The notes beneath the pieces are model-generated. The model was not told the DNA's origin, ran no database searches, and saw only the letters and a program-made list of their open reading frames with translations. From Microbacterium testaceum (GTDB lineage: Bacteria; Actinomycetota; Actinomycetes; Actinomycetales; Microbacteriaceae), in NCBI RefSeq assembly GCF_020781835.1, contig NZ_JAJGNJ010000006.1:124001-188000 (forward strand): a stretch of 64,000 bases of DNA, read 5' to 3'. A program made the position numbers and the translations under genes. Positions 1 to 8,683 of this stretch are shown here, in pieces; positions within the stretch are counted from its first letter, which is position 1, and every line of letters begins with the position of its first letter.

Positions 1-1
1 C

Positions 2-1471
2 GGTCTCCCCCGTTTCGTGATCCAGGAGCACCACGCCACGCGCCTGCATTGGGACCTGCGACTCGAACGCGACGGCGTGCTCGTCAGCTGGGCCGTGCCG
101 AAAGGTGTGCCACCCACCTCGCACAAGAACAGCCTCGCCGTCATGACCGAGGACCACCCTATGCAGTACCTCGACTTCGCCGGTGAGATCCCCCGCGGGC
201 AGTACGGCGCCGGCACGATGACCGTATGGGACACCGGCACCTACGAGCTGGAGAAGTGGCGCGACGATGAAGTCATCGCCACGCTGACGGGCCGACCCGA
301 CGGCCCGCTCGGTCGAGTCCGTCTCGCGCTCATCCGTACCGAGGGCGCGGGCGATAAGTCGCAGTGGCTGCTGCACCGCATGAAGACGGATGCCGACGGC
401 CACCCACAGGGCGACGGAGAGGTCGTCGTCCCCCGCGCCGACACCGACCCGCCGTCGTCCCTGGTCGCCGCCGCGGCTCCGCCCGCCGCCCTCGCTTCGG
501 CCGCGGACCTTCGTCCGATGCTGGCCACCGCCTCGACCTCCGGGATCGCCCGCGCCGCCGCCGAGCGGTGGGGCCGCGAGTGGGTCGAGATGAAGTGGGA
601 CGGCATCCGGGGGATCGGGATCTGGGACGGACGGCGTCTGCGCCTGCGCTCGCGCAACGGCAACGATCTGACGGCGACCTACCCCGAACTGACCTCGGTG
701 GACCTGGGGCTCGGTTCCGCGCCCGCCGTGGTCGACGGCGAGATCGTCGCCCTCGACGCGCAGGGACGCCCGAGCTTCCCGCTGCTGCAGAAGCGCATGA
801 ACCTCGCCCAGGCGCGCGAGATCGCCCACGAGGCCGCGCGGACACCGGTGCACCTGTACCTGTTCGACATCCTGGAGGCCGACGGTCGCGACCTCGGCGG
901 GCTCCCCCTCGCCGAGCGCCGCGGGGTGCTCGAGAACCTCGCGCACTCGGCCGCGACGGTCGTGGTCGTCCCGCCCGTGTTCGACGACGTCGAGGCGGCG
1001 CTGTCCGCCAGCGCCCGCTTCGGGCTCGAAGGCATCGTCGTCAAGGATCCGGGCGCCCCGTATCGCCGCGGTCAGCGCACCGACCGGTGGCTGAAGGTGA
1101 AGCACTCGCGCACCCAGGAGGTCGTCATCGGCGGCATCCGTCCGGGGAAGGGGAACCGCTCGGGCACCATCGGCTCTCTCCTGGTCGGCGTCCCCTCCGA
1201 CGAGGGACTGCGGTACGCCGGGCGTGTGGGTTCGGGCTTCGGCGAGCAGACGCTCGCGCGGCTCTCCGGTCTGCTCGAGCCGCTCCGGTCGGATGCCGAT
1301 CCCTTCGTCGGCGTGCCGGCCGCCGATGCCCGGGACGCTCTATGGGTGCGCCCCGAACTCGTGGCAGAAGTGGAGTTCGCGGAGTTCACGCCCGGCGGCA
1401 TCCTGCGTCAGGCGCGATGGCGCGGGCTACGGCCCGACAAGGACCCGGCCGACGTCGTCCGCGGGGACTGA
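2..1471 (+). CDS. ligD: ATP-dependent DNA ligase LigD, phosphoesterase plus ligase domains (5' end outside window)
   Basis: The gene is cut by the window edge; the open frame runs in from base 2, so a GTG at 17 is internal. Visible residues 1 to about 125 are the LigD 3'-phosphoesterase (PE) domain, which opens with the HHATRLHWDLRLE signature. An ATP-dependent ligase domain follows, with the nucleotidyl-lysine motif KWDG (Lys about visible residue 198), motif V LKVKHS and a C-terminal OB-fold. The family repairs double-strand breaks by non-homologous end joining with Ku. In mycobacterial LigD the order is polymerase-PE-ligase, so a polymerase domain may lie upstream; that part is not visible. 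It converges on the metal exporter with 3 bp between stops. Confidence 0.93.
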   Translation, partial: GLPRFVIQEHHATRLHWDLRLERDGVLVSWAVPKGVPPTSHKNSLAVMTEDHPMQYLDFAGEIPRGQYGAGTMTVWDTGTYELEKWRDDEVIATLTGRPDGPLGRVRLALIRTEGAGDKSQWLLHRMKTDADGHPQGDGEVVVPRADTDPPSSLVAAAAPPAALASAADLRPMLATASTSGIARAAAERWGREWVEMKWDGIRGIGIWDGRRLRLRSRNGNDLTATYPELTSVDLGLGSAPAVVDGEIVALDAQGRPSFPLLQKRMNLAQAREIAHEAARTPVHLYLFDILEADGRDLGGLPLAERRGVLENLAHSAATVVVVPPVFDDVEAALSASARFGLEGIVVKDPGAPYRRGQRTDRWLKVKHSRTQEVVIGGIRPGKGNRSGTIGSLLVGVPSDEGLRYAGRVGSGFGEQTLARLSGLLEPLRSDADPFVGVPAADARDALWVRPELVAEVEFAEFTPGGILRQARWRGLRPDKDPADVVRGD

Positions 1472-1474
1472 GCG

Positions 1475-2392
1475 CTACGCGTGCTGCGCGTCGTGCTCGA
1501 CGTGACCGGCCGGTTCGAGCTGGAACGTGGAGTGCTCGACGTCGAAGTGATCAGCCAGACACGTCTGGAGCGAACCGAGGATACGAGCGGCCCGGCCGTC
1601 CGACAGTGCCGCCTCCTCGACGACGACGTGGGCGCTGAAGACCGGCGCTCCGCGCGTGAGCTGCCACACGTGCACGTCGTGGACATCGACGACCCCGTCG
1701 GCTTCGCGCAGGTGCCGCCGGATCTCCGCCACCTGGACTCCGGTCGGGGCGGACTCGGTGAGCACCGCCATGACCTCGCGCAAGAGCCCGATCGCACGGG
1801 GCACGATCATCACCGCGATGAACAGCGAGGCGATGGCATCCGCCGGGACGAACCCGGTCGTGACGATGACGACCGCCGCCACGATGACGGCCGCCGAACC
1901 GATCAGGTCGCCGAGCACCTCGAGGTATGCGCCGCGCACGTTGATGCTGCGCTTCTGGGCGCGACCGAGCAGCCACATCGACACGGCGTTCGCGAGCAGG
2001 CCCACCACCGCCACGACGAGCATGAGGCCGCCCTGCACCTCAGCCTCGCCGGGCGACAGCAGCCGCTGCACCGCCTCGACCGCGACCCACAGGCTGAGCA
2101 CGATGAGGACGATGCCGTTGACGAGCGCCCCGAGCACCTCGGCGCGCTGGTAGCCGAACGTGCGGCGGTCGTCGGCGGGGCGCGCCGCGATCGCCGTCGC
2201 GATGAGCGCGACCACGAGGGCCGCGGCATCCGTGAACATGTGCGCCGCATCGGCCAGGAGCGCGAGCGAACCCGTGAGGATCGCACCCACGACCTGCACG
2301 ACCATCACCGCCAGGGTGAGGGTCAGAGCGACCGCGAGCAGGCGTCGGTTCCCCGCATCGCGGATGCCGCCGGCGGGTGCATGATCGTGCAT
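1475..2392 (-). CDS. Cation diffusion facilitator family transporter (Zn/Co/Cd exporter)
   Basis: A 305-residue CDF protein with six predicted membrane segments and a cytoplasmic C-terminal dimerisation domain (about 210-295). The first metal-site motif is canonical HxxxD (DAAHMFTDAA, TM2). In TM5 the usual HxxxD is ExxxD (AYLEVLGD), giving an HD-ED rather than HD-HD site. The His-poor, short cytoplasmic loop between TM4 and TM5 fits actinobacterial members rather than ZitB. Family role: proton-driven efflux of divalent metals from the cytoplasm. No metal-responsive regulator lies beside it, and the upstream 86 bp show no clear operator. Substrate cannot be fixed from sequence. Confidence 0.9.
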   Translation of the reverse strand: MHDHAPAGGIRDAGNRRLLAVALTLTLAVMVVQVVGAILTGSLALLADAAHMFTDAAALVVALIATAIAARPADDRRTFGYQRAEVLGALVNGIVLIVLSLWVAVEAVQRLLSPGEAEVQGGLMLVVAVVGLLANAVSMWLLGRAQKRSINVRGAYLEVLGDLIGSAAVIVAAVVIVTTGFVPADAIASLFIAVMIVPRAIGLLREVMAVLTESAPTGVQVAEIRRHLREADGVVDVHDVHVWQLTRGAPVFSAHVVVEEAALSDGRAARILGSLQTCLADHFDVEHSTFQLEPAGHVEHDAQHA

Positions 2393-2478
2393 GGACCCAG
2401 GCTAGAGCCGGTCCCGGGAGCGCAGCAGCCTTTCCGGCTAGTCGGGAATGAGAGCGGTTCTCGCTCTCGGCGCGCTCG

Positions 2479-3075
2479 TCAGAGCGTCTGCAGGAGCGGC
2501 ACGAGGCGCCGGAAGGCCCGCGCGCGGTGGGAGTGCGCGTTCTTCTCCTCGGCCGTCCACTCCCCGACCGTGCGCTCGGCGCCGGCATCCTGGCCGTCCG
2601 GCACGAAGATCGGGTCGTACCCGAATCCGCCGGGACCCGCCGGGGCCGTCGCGAGGCGGCCGGGCCAGCGTCCCTCGACCGTGTCCTCGGTGCCGTCGGG
2701 CCGCACGAGCGCGATCACCGACACGAACTGCGCGGTGCGGTGCGGGTCGGCGACGTCGGAGAGCTGGTCGAGCAGGAGCTCGAGGTTGGCCGTGGCGTCC
2801 TTCTTGTGCCCCGCCCAGTACGCCGAGAAGACGCCGGGCGAACCCCCGAGGACGTCGACCGCGACACCCGAATCATCGGCCAGGGCGGGAAGCCCCGTGT
2901 GCGCCGCGGCCGCGCGCGCCTTGATCAGCGCGTTCGCGGCGAACGTCACGCCGTCCTCGACGGGCTCGGGACCGTCGTACCCGACGACCTCCAGGTCGGG
3001 GCGCGTGGCGGCCACGATCGCCTGGAACTCCTCGACCTTGTGAGGATTGTGCGTGGCGAGGACGATGCGCGCCAT
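2479..3075 (-). CDS. rdgB: RdgB/HAM1 non-canonical purine NTP pyrophosphatase
   Basis: 198 residues, the family's usual length. It starts with the HAM1 signature ATHNPHKVEEF (residues 7-17) and contains the ADDSGVAVDVLGGSPGVFSA stretch that forms the nucleotide and metal site, then GGFGYDPIFVPDG. It hydrolyses dITP, XTP and ITP to the monophosphate and pyrophosphate, keeping them out of DNA and RNA. The start lies 1 bp after the rph stop, so rph and rdgB are almost certainly co-transcribed and translationally coupled. The rph-rdgB pair is common in actinobacteria. Confidence 0.95.
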   Translation of the reverse strand: MARIVLATHNPHKVEEFQAIVAATRPDLEVVGYDGPEPVEDGVTFAANALIKARAAAAHTGLPALADDSGVAVDVLGGSPGVFSAYWAGHKKDATANLELLLDQLSDVADPHRTAQFVSVIALVRPDGTEDTVEGRWPGRLATAPAGPGGFGYDPIFVPDGQDAGAERTVGEWTAEEKNAHSHRARAFRRLVPLLQTL

Positions 3076-3076
3076 G

Positions 3077-3808
3077 TCAGCCGTTCAACGCCGCGATCTG
3101 CAGGTCGCGCAGCCGCGCGCAGCCGCTCACGCCCAGCTCCAGCAGCTGATCCAGCTCGCGCTTGTCGAAGGGAGCGCCCTCGGCCGTGCCCTGCACCTCC
3201 ACGAACAGCCCGCGGCCGGTGACCACGACGTTCATGTCGGTCTCGGCCCGGACATCCTCGACATAGGCGAGGTCGAGCATCGGGGTGCCGTCGATGATGC
3301 CGACCGACACGGCCGACACCGAGTCCACGAGCACCTCGGAGCGCTGCGCGATGAACTTCTTCTCGCGGCCCCAGGCGATGGCATCCGCGAGGGCGACGTA
3401 TGCGCCCGTGATGGCCGCGGTGCGCGTGCCACCGTCGGCCTGCAGGACGTCGCAGTCGATGACGATGGTGTTCTCGCCGAGCGCCTTGGTGTCGACGACC
3501 GCGCGCAGCGCACGGCCGATGAGGCGCGAGATCTCGTGCGTGCGCCCGCCGACCTTGCCCTTGATGCTCTCGCGGTCGTTACGGCTGTTCGTCGCGCGCG
3601 GCAGCATCGCGTACTCGGCCGTGACCCAGCCCTTGCCCTTGCCGGTGAGCCAGCGCGGCACGCCGTTGGTGAACGACGCGGTGCACAGCACCTTGGTGCC
3701 GCCGAAGGTGATGAGCGCCGAGCCTTCGGCGTGGGCCGACCAGCCCCGCTCGATCGTGACGGGGCGCAGGTCGTCGACGGCGCGGCCGTCCTTGCGGGTG
3801 TCGGTCAT
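3077..3808 (-). CDS. rph: Ribonuclease PH
   Basis: 243 residues, the usual length for RNase PH, a phosphorolytic 3' to 5' exoribonuclease that trims tRNA 3' ends. It has the N-terminal [16 protein letters not shown], the phosphate-binding [11 protein letters not shown] and the C-terminal QGTAEG motif. The ATG at 3808 is preceded by a strong ribosome site (GAGGAGG, 3 bases upstream of the start). It lies between murI and rdgB on the same strand; the murI stop at 3841 is 32 bp upstream, so the three probably form one transcript. Confidence 0.96.
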   Translation of the reverse strand: MTDTRKDGRAVDDLRPVTIERGWSAHAEGSALITFGGTKVLCTASFTNGVPRWLTGKGKGWVTAEYAMLPRATNSRNDRESIKGKVGGRTHEISRLIGRALRAVVDTKALGENTIVIDCDVLQADGGTRTAAITGAYVALADAIAWGREKKFIAQRSEVLVDSVSAVSVGIIDGTPMLDLAYVEDVRAETDMNVVVTGRGLFVEVQGTAEGAPFDKRELDQLLELGVSGCARLRDLQIAALNG

Positions 3809-3840
3809 GGTCCTCCTCGGGACGGAACGGATGCCGCGCG

Positions 3841-4665
3841 TCAGCGCGGCAGGTCGATGGCGCCGGTCTGCACGAGCTGGACCTCGCGGACCTCGCGGCC
3901 CATCAGACGGTGGGCCAGGCGCAGGAAATCGTCGGCGGAGTCGCCCGTGGCCTCGTAGCGGTGGGTGGTGACGGCTCCCGGTCCGGCGAGCAGGTCACGC
4001 GAGACCAACTGTCGGTAGACGTCCTTCGCGGTCTCGCTGTCGCTGGAGACCAAGCTCACCTCGGGTCCCATCACGTAGCTGATCGCGCCCTCGAGGAACG
4101 GATAGTGCGTGCACCCCAGGACGAGCGTGTCGACCGCGGCGTCGCGCAGGGGCGCGAGGTACTCCTCCGCCACCGCGAGCACCTCGGGCGAGTCGGTGAC
4201 ACCGGCCTCGACGAACTCGACGAACCGCGGGCAGGCCTGTGCGAACACCGTCAGGCGCTCGTTGACCTCGAGCATGTCCTGGTAGGCGCGCGAGCCGATC
4301 GTGCCGACGGTGCCGATGACCCCGATCCGGCCGTTGCGCGTGGTCGACATCGCGGTGCGGACCGCGGGTCCGATCACCTCCACGACCGGGACGTCGTAGC
4401 GCTCGCGGGCGTCGCGGAGCATGGCCGCGGATGCCGTGTTGCAGGCGATCACGAGCATCTTCACGCCCTGATCGACGAGGGTGTCGAGCACCTCGAGCGC
4501 GTACCGCCGGACGTCGGCGATCGGCTTCGGCCCGTAGGGCGATCGTGCCGTGTCGCCGATGTACAGGATCGATTCGCGTGGCAGCTGCGCCGAGACCGCG
4601 CGGGCGACGGTGAGACCACCGACCCCGGAGTCGAAGATGCCGATCGGCGCGTCGTTCATAGGCAT
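3841..4665 (-). CDS. murI: Glutamate racemase
   Basis: 274 residues. It converts L- to D-glutamate for peptidoglycan. The family opening [12 protein letters not shown] is present, and both catalytic cysteines are in their motifs: ACNTAS (Cys75) and GCTHYP (Cys185). The ATG at 4665 is followed two codons later by another at 4659; both give a normal N-terminus and neither has a strong ribosome site, so the start is uncertain by two residues. First gene of the likely murI-rph-rdgB transcript. It is divergent from pncB, and the 82 bp between them must hold both promoters. Confidence 0.95.
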   Translation of the reverse strand: MPMNDAPIGIFDSGVGGLTVARAVSAQLPRESILYIGDTARSPYGPKPIADVRRYALEVLDTLVDQGVKMLVIACNTASAAMLRDARERYDVPVVEVIGPAVRTAMSTTRNGRIGVIGTVGTIGSRAYQDMLEVNERLTVFAQACPRFVEFVEAGVTDSPEVLAVAEEYLAPLRDAAVDTLVLGCTHYPFLEGAISYVMGPEVSLVSSDSETAKDVYRQLVSRDLLAGPGAVTTHRYEATGDSADDFLRLAHRLMGREVREVQLVQTGAIDLPR

Positions 4666-4747
4666 CCAGCCTACCCGCCGCGTTGCACACGGCCCCTGCT
4701 GTCAAGGGTGCGCCGGGGTGTCGACGCCCGCGCAATAGGCTGACGCC

Positions 4748-6070
4748 ATGACCCGCAGCACCGCTCTGCACACCGACCGCTACGAATTGACGATGCTGGA
4801 CGCGGGCCTGCGTGACGGCACCGCGCACCGCCGCTGCGTGTTCGAGGTGTTCGGTCGGCGCCTGTCGGGCGGCAGACGTTTCGGCGTGGTGGCGGGCACG
4901 GGGCGCCTGCTCGAGGCGATCCGCGACTTCCGCTTCGGCGATGAAGAGCTGAAGTTCCTTCGCGACAACCGGATCGTGGATGCCGCGACCCTCGACTTCC
5001 TCGCCGACTATCGCTTCACCGGCTCGATCACCGGCTACCGCGAGGGCGAGATCTACTTCCCCGGCTCACCGCTGCTGACCATCGAGGGGACCTTCGCCGA
5101 GGCGGTCGTGCTCGAGACGCTCGCGCTCAGCGTGCTCAACTACGACTCGGCCGTGGCTACGGCGGCAGCTCGGATGAGCGTCGCCGCGGGCGACCGGCCG
5201 CTGGCGGAGATGGGGTCGCGCCGCGCGGGTGAGGAGTCGGCGGTCGCCGCTGCCCGCGCCGCGTACATCGCCGGCTTCGCCGCGACGAGCAACCTCGAGG
5301 CGGGACGCCGGTGGGGCGTGCCGACGATGGGTACGGCCGCCCACGCGTGGACCCTTCTGCACGACACCGAGGAGGACGCGTTCCGCTCACAGATCGAGGC
5401 GCTCGGGCCCGACACGACGCTGCTCATCGACACATACGACATCGCCGAGGGCGTCCGCACCGCGGTGCGGGTGGCGGGAACCGGACTGGGCGGCGTGCGC
5501 ATCGACTCGGGTGACCTTCCGATCGTCGCCGGTGAGGTGCGAGCCCTCCTGGACGAGCTCGGCGCCACCGGCACACGCATCACCGTCACGAGCGACCTCG
5601 ACGAGTACGCCATCGCGGCCCTCGCCGCGTCCCCCGTCGACAGCTACGGGGTGGGCACTTCGGTCGTCACCGGCTCGGGCGCACCCACCGCCGGTCTCGT
5701 GTTCAAGCTGGTCGCCCGCGCCGACGCCGACGGCTCGTGGGTGCCCGTCGCGAAAGCCTCGGCGCAGAAAGCGTCGCACGGCGGCCGGAAGGCGGCCTTC
5801 CGCATGCTCGACGCCGGCACGGCCACGTCCGAGCTGATCGTCGTCAGCGACGGGTTCGAGGAACTCGCGACCTCCGCCGAGCACCCCGATGCGCGAGCGC
5901 TTCAGGTGCCCCTCGTCGTGGCCGGCGAGCAGGATCCCGCTCATCTCGGTCGCGAAGGTGTCGTGGCCGCACGTGTCCATCACGCCCGCGTGCGGGAGGA
6001 GCTGCCGCTTCAGGCTCTTGCACTGAGCCGCTCCGAGCCGGCTCTGCCCACGGAGTACGTCGAAGCCTGA
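4748..6070 (+). CDS. pncB: Nicotinate phosphoribosyltransferase
   Basis: 440 residues. It makes nicotinate mononucleotide from nicotinate and PRPP in NAD salvage. The N-terminal TDRYELTML, the active-site MGSRRAG region around residue 157, IDSGDL and the late GVGTSVVTGSG phosphate-binding loop are typical of the family. Divergent from murI; the downstream gene is unrelated. A short inverted repeat (GCGGGT-GAA-ACCCGC) at 6106-6120 lies after the stop but has no T-run, so I do not call it a terminator. Confidence 0.94.
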   Translation: MTRSTALHTDRYELTMLDAGLRDGTAHRRCVFEVFGRRLSGGRRFGVVAGTGRLLEAIRDFRFGDEELKFLRDNRIVDAATLDFLADYRFTGSITGYREGEIYFPGSPLLTIEGTFAEAVVLETLALSVLNYDSAVATAAARMSVAAGDRPLAEMGSRRAGEESAVAAARAAYIAGFAATSNLEAGRRWGVPTMGTAAHAWTLLHDTEEDAFRSQIEALGPDTTLLIDTYDIAEGVRTAVRVAGTGLGGVRIDSGDLPIVAGEVRALLDELGATGTRITVTSDLDEYAIAALAASPVDSYGVGTSVVTGSGAPTAGLVFKLVARADADGSWVPVAKASAQKASHGGRKAAFRMLDAGTATSELIVVSDGFEELATSAEHPDARALQVPLVVAGEQDPAHLGREGVVAARVHHARVREELPLQALALSRSEPALPTEYVEA

Positions 6071-6256
6071 CCTGTCGATGCGCGAGACCCGGCCTCGTCT
6101 CGCCGGCGGGTGAAACCCGCGACATCCGGGGCGAGGTACTGCTCGGATCGAGGCAAGCGCACATGCGCGGGTGCCTACCGTGGGTACTCGCTCCGTCGCG
6201 CGTGCCGATCCCCGCCGACGGCGAGGGGGCGACCAGCGGATCGAACGGAGAGCTCC

Positions 6257-6760
6257 ATGGCCGACGATGCACCGGCGCCCCGCCGCGTCCACCCCTCGCG
6301 CCGCGCGGTACTGACGACCGCCGCCTGGATCGCACCGGCGGTCGCTTCGACCTTCGTCCCCGCCGCCGCCCAGTCCGGCGGCAGCGTCCCGGTCTCGAAG
6401 CTGCGCATCGGGACCGACTACTCCGCCATCAACGCCCGCAAGTACGACCCCGCGACCGATTCGAATCGCGGTCCGATCGTGGTGTACGTCACGGCGCTCT
6501 ACGACCAGAACATCACGTGGTGGCCCACGCGCGATCCGGGCGTGGCGGTCCTTCCCTACGTCGTCCAGGTGGCGGGACCGCTGGGCTCCAGCTCCCTCGT
6601 CGGCACCTTGACCATCCCGATCGGCGGGTACGGACAGAACGTGCGCTGGTACCCGGGCGAGAACGATTTCCCGATCCCCGCCGGCGTGTACACCTTCACG
6701 ATGACCCTCTACGGCAGTGACGGATCGACATCGAAGACGATCTCGCTCACGGTGGGGTGA
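6257..6760 (+). CDS. Small Tat-exported protein of unknown function
   Basis: 167 residues from ATG 6257, chosen because GGAG lies 6 bases upstream and the Tat signal begins at once. The frame stays open further upstream, but that stretch is arginine-rich and unlike a protein. The N-terminus has SRRAVLTTAAWIAPAVAS and an AAAQSG cleavage region near residue 38. The mature part of about 130 residues is polar with many Tyr, Trp, Gly, Thr and Pro, suggesting a small beta-sandwich. There are no cysteines and no recognised catalytic motif. I do not recognise the family. It faces the DUF3039 gene stop-to-stop with 12 bp between. Confidence 0.75.
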   Translation: MADDAPAPRRVHPSRRAVLTTAAWIAPAVASTFVPAAAQSGGSVPVSKLRIGTDYSAINARKYDPATDSNRGPIVVYVTALYDQNITWWPTRDPGVAVLPYVVQVAGPLGSSSLVGTLTIPIGGYGQNVRWYPGENDFPIPAGVYTFTMTLYGSDGSTSKTISLTVG

Positions 6761-6772
6761 GCGTCACCGCGC

Positions 6773-7039
6773 TCAGCTGTTGAGCGACTCGTAGATCTCT
6801 TTGCACTGAGGGCACACGGGGAACTTCTCGGGGTCGCGTCCCGGGGTCCATTTCTTGCCGCACAACGCGCGGACCGGCTTGCCCGTGAGCGCCGACTCGA
6901 GGATCTTGTCCTTCTTCACGTAGTGCGAGAAACGCTCGTGGTCACCCGGCTCGATGTTCTCCTCGCGGATGAGCTCCTCGAGCTCACGATCGAGGGTGGC
7001 AAGACCCCCGCTGTCCGGTCGGTCGAGAGGCGTGCTCAT
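6773..7039 (-). CDS. DUF3039 family small zinc-ribbon-like protein
   Basis: 88 residues from the ATG at 7039. An in-frame ATG at 7108 would add 23 residues that do not look like the family. The C-terminus carries a single cysteine (ALCGKKW) and a CPQC pair, giving three cysteines plus a nearby His, which suggests a small metal-binding fold. The N-terminal half is acidic and helical (DRELEELIREENIEPGDHERFSHY, split here by a comma only for length: DRELEELIREENI, EPGDHERFSHY). DUF3039 is a conserved actinobacterial family of unknown function. Confidence 0.88.
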   Translation of the reverse strand: MSTPLDRPDSGGLATLDRELEELIREENIEPGDHERFSHYVKKDKILESALTGKPVRALCGKKWTPGRDPEKFPVCPQCKEIYESLNS

Positions 7040-7120
7040 GGTCTGCCAGTGTAGCCGCGGACCGCAGCCCGTGGACGGTTCGCCCGAATCCGCGACACGA
7101 CACGGCACCCTGGCCCCCGC

Positions 7121-8683
7121 TCAGGTGGCCTCAGCGAACTCCATCAACCGGGTGCCGCGGCGCTCGAACTGGGCGGCACCGATCGCGATGCCCGCGAGCA
7201 ACACCACCACGCCGGCCGCCAGCCCGGCCCAGAGCGCGAGGAATGCATCCGCGGTGTCGGATGCCAAAGCCTGCCAGGCGAACCAGATCGCGGGGGACGC
7301 TGCGGCGAGGGCGCCGATCATCACCGCACCCTGAGCGACGACGCCGCCGGAGCCGGTGCGCTGGGGCTGCTGGAACGGGCTGTCACCGGGACGGGAGACC
7401 GCGTACGGCGAGACGACCGACGCGATGCTCGACAACCCCAGGCCCGACAGGAACAGCGCCGCGCACACGCCCACGAGGGCGGGAGCGAAAGCCCAGCGTC
7501 CGTGCATGGCGACGGCGAGCGGGATCGCCACGGCGAGAAGCGGCACGGCGATGAGCACGACGGGCACCAGCCGGCCCACGCGGTCGGAGAGGCCGCGCAC
7601 GCCACTGGCGATGTGCATCCAGAGTGCGGTCGAGTCGTAGGCCAGGTCGTTGTGCGGCAACCACCCGAAGAACAGCGCCATGATCGGCGCGGGCAACAGC
7701 ACCGCGAGTTCGATGGGCACACCGGCGACCACGAGAGGCAGGGTGGACAGCACCGCGGCGATCGGGACGACGATGACGTTCACGACGTGGCGGCGATCGC
7801 GCAACCAATACGACAGGCTTCGCGCCGCGACGGCACCGCCCGGGGTGCCCGGCAGCAACGCGAACCAGCCGAGGCCGGCGCGTTCGCGCACGGTGACGGG
7901 GCGCGGCGTCGTGGTGAGCAGCACCCGAACGAGCACGAACCACACCACCGTGAGCACCCCGACCGTCGCCAGGGCGACGATGACGCTTCCGAACGCGGCG
8001 CCGGCGCTGGGCGCCACGGCGATGCTCCAGGCCGCCCCCAACGGTGTCCAGGCCAAGATCTCCGCCGCTGAGACGAGCTGGGAGGGAACGGCACCGCGCC
8101 ACTCGAGCGAGCCCAGGAAGATACCGACCGGGACGACGACCACGAGCACGGCGACGAGGTACACGCCGAGGAGTTCCCGCGACTGACGCGGACGACGGAC
8201 GAGGGCCCCCAAGGCCATACTGACCCGCGCGAGCAGCACACAGGTCGCGACCCCGAGGAGGATCGCGACGATGCTCGCCACGACAGAACCGCCGTGTGCG
8301 GTCCACGCCGTCGCGAGGCTGATCGCGAGGACCACCACGACGAACGCGGGCACGCTGAGGAAGCCCGCGAGCAGCAGGGCGGCGGCGAGCGGTCGAGGCT
8401 CCGGCCCGACGACGGCGAAGCGGCGCGGGTCGAGCGGATCGACGGATGCCGTCACGGGGGGCGCGATCGCGAAGCCCAGTGTGACCGCGGAACCGGCGAG
8501 CACCGTGACGACCGCCGTCGGCAGACGATCCGAATCGGCGAGAGCGGTGACATTGATCGCAGCGAAGACGGTCCCGGCGACGAGCACGAACAGACCGACG
8601 GCCCGGCGCAGCACGTGATCCCGGTCACCCCGCAGGGCGCCGAGCATCATCGCGAGCCTCAGGCGGAGAACGTGTGCAACCAC
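7121..8683 (-). CDS. ABC exporter permease (multi-spanning membrane protein)
   Basis: 520 residues with about twelve hydrophobic segments across the whole length. I see no soluble domain or catalytic motif. It overlaps the end of the ABC ATPase gene just upstream on the same strand by 25 bp, so it is very likely that ATPase's membrane partner. The start is GTG at 8683; an ATG at 8650, just after the ATPase stop, is a credible alternative and would remove 11 residues. The substrate is unknown. The general arrangement is that of ABC-2 type exporters. Confidence 0.8.
   Translation of the reverse strand: MVAHVLRLRLAMMLGALRGDRDHVLRRAVGLFVLVAGTVFAAINVTALADSDRLPTAVVTVLAGSAVTLGFAIAPPVTASVDPLDPRRFAVVGPEPRPLAAALLLAGFLSVPAFVVVVLAISLATAWTAHGGSVVASIVAILLGVATCVLLARVSMALGALVRRPRQSRELLGVYLVAVLVVVVPVGIFLGSLEWRGAVPSQLVSAAEILAWTPLGAAWSIAVAPSAGAAFGSVIVALATVGVLTVVWFVLVRVLLTTTPRPVTVRERAGLGWFALLPGTPGGAVAARSLSYWLRDRRHVVNVIVVPIAAVLSTLPLVVAGVPIELAVLLPAPIMALFFGWLPHNDLAYDSTALWMHIASGVRGLSDRVGRLVPVVLIAVPLLAVAIPLAVAMHGRWAFAPALVGVCAALFLSGLGLSSIASVVSPYAVSRPGDSPFQQPQRTGSGGVVAQGAVMIGALAAASPAIWFAWQALASDTADAFLALWAGLAAGVVVLLAGIAIGAAQFERRGTRLMEFAEAT

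Noticed and set aside
1481..3043. Forward open frame opposite the CDF exporter and rdgB
   Set aside because: Shadow of two well-defined reverse genes; no motif of its own.
6106..6120. Terminator after pncB
   Set aside because: Only a 6-bp stem with a 3-base loop and no T-run.
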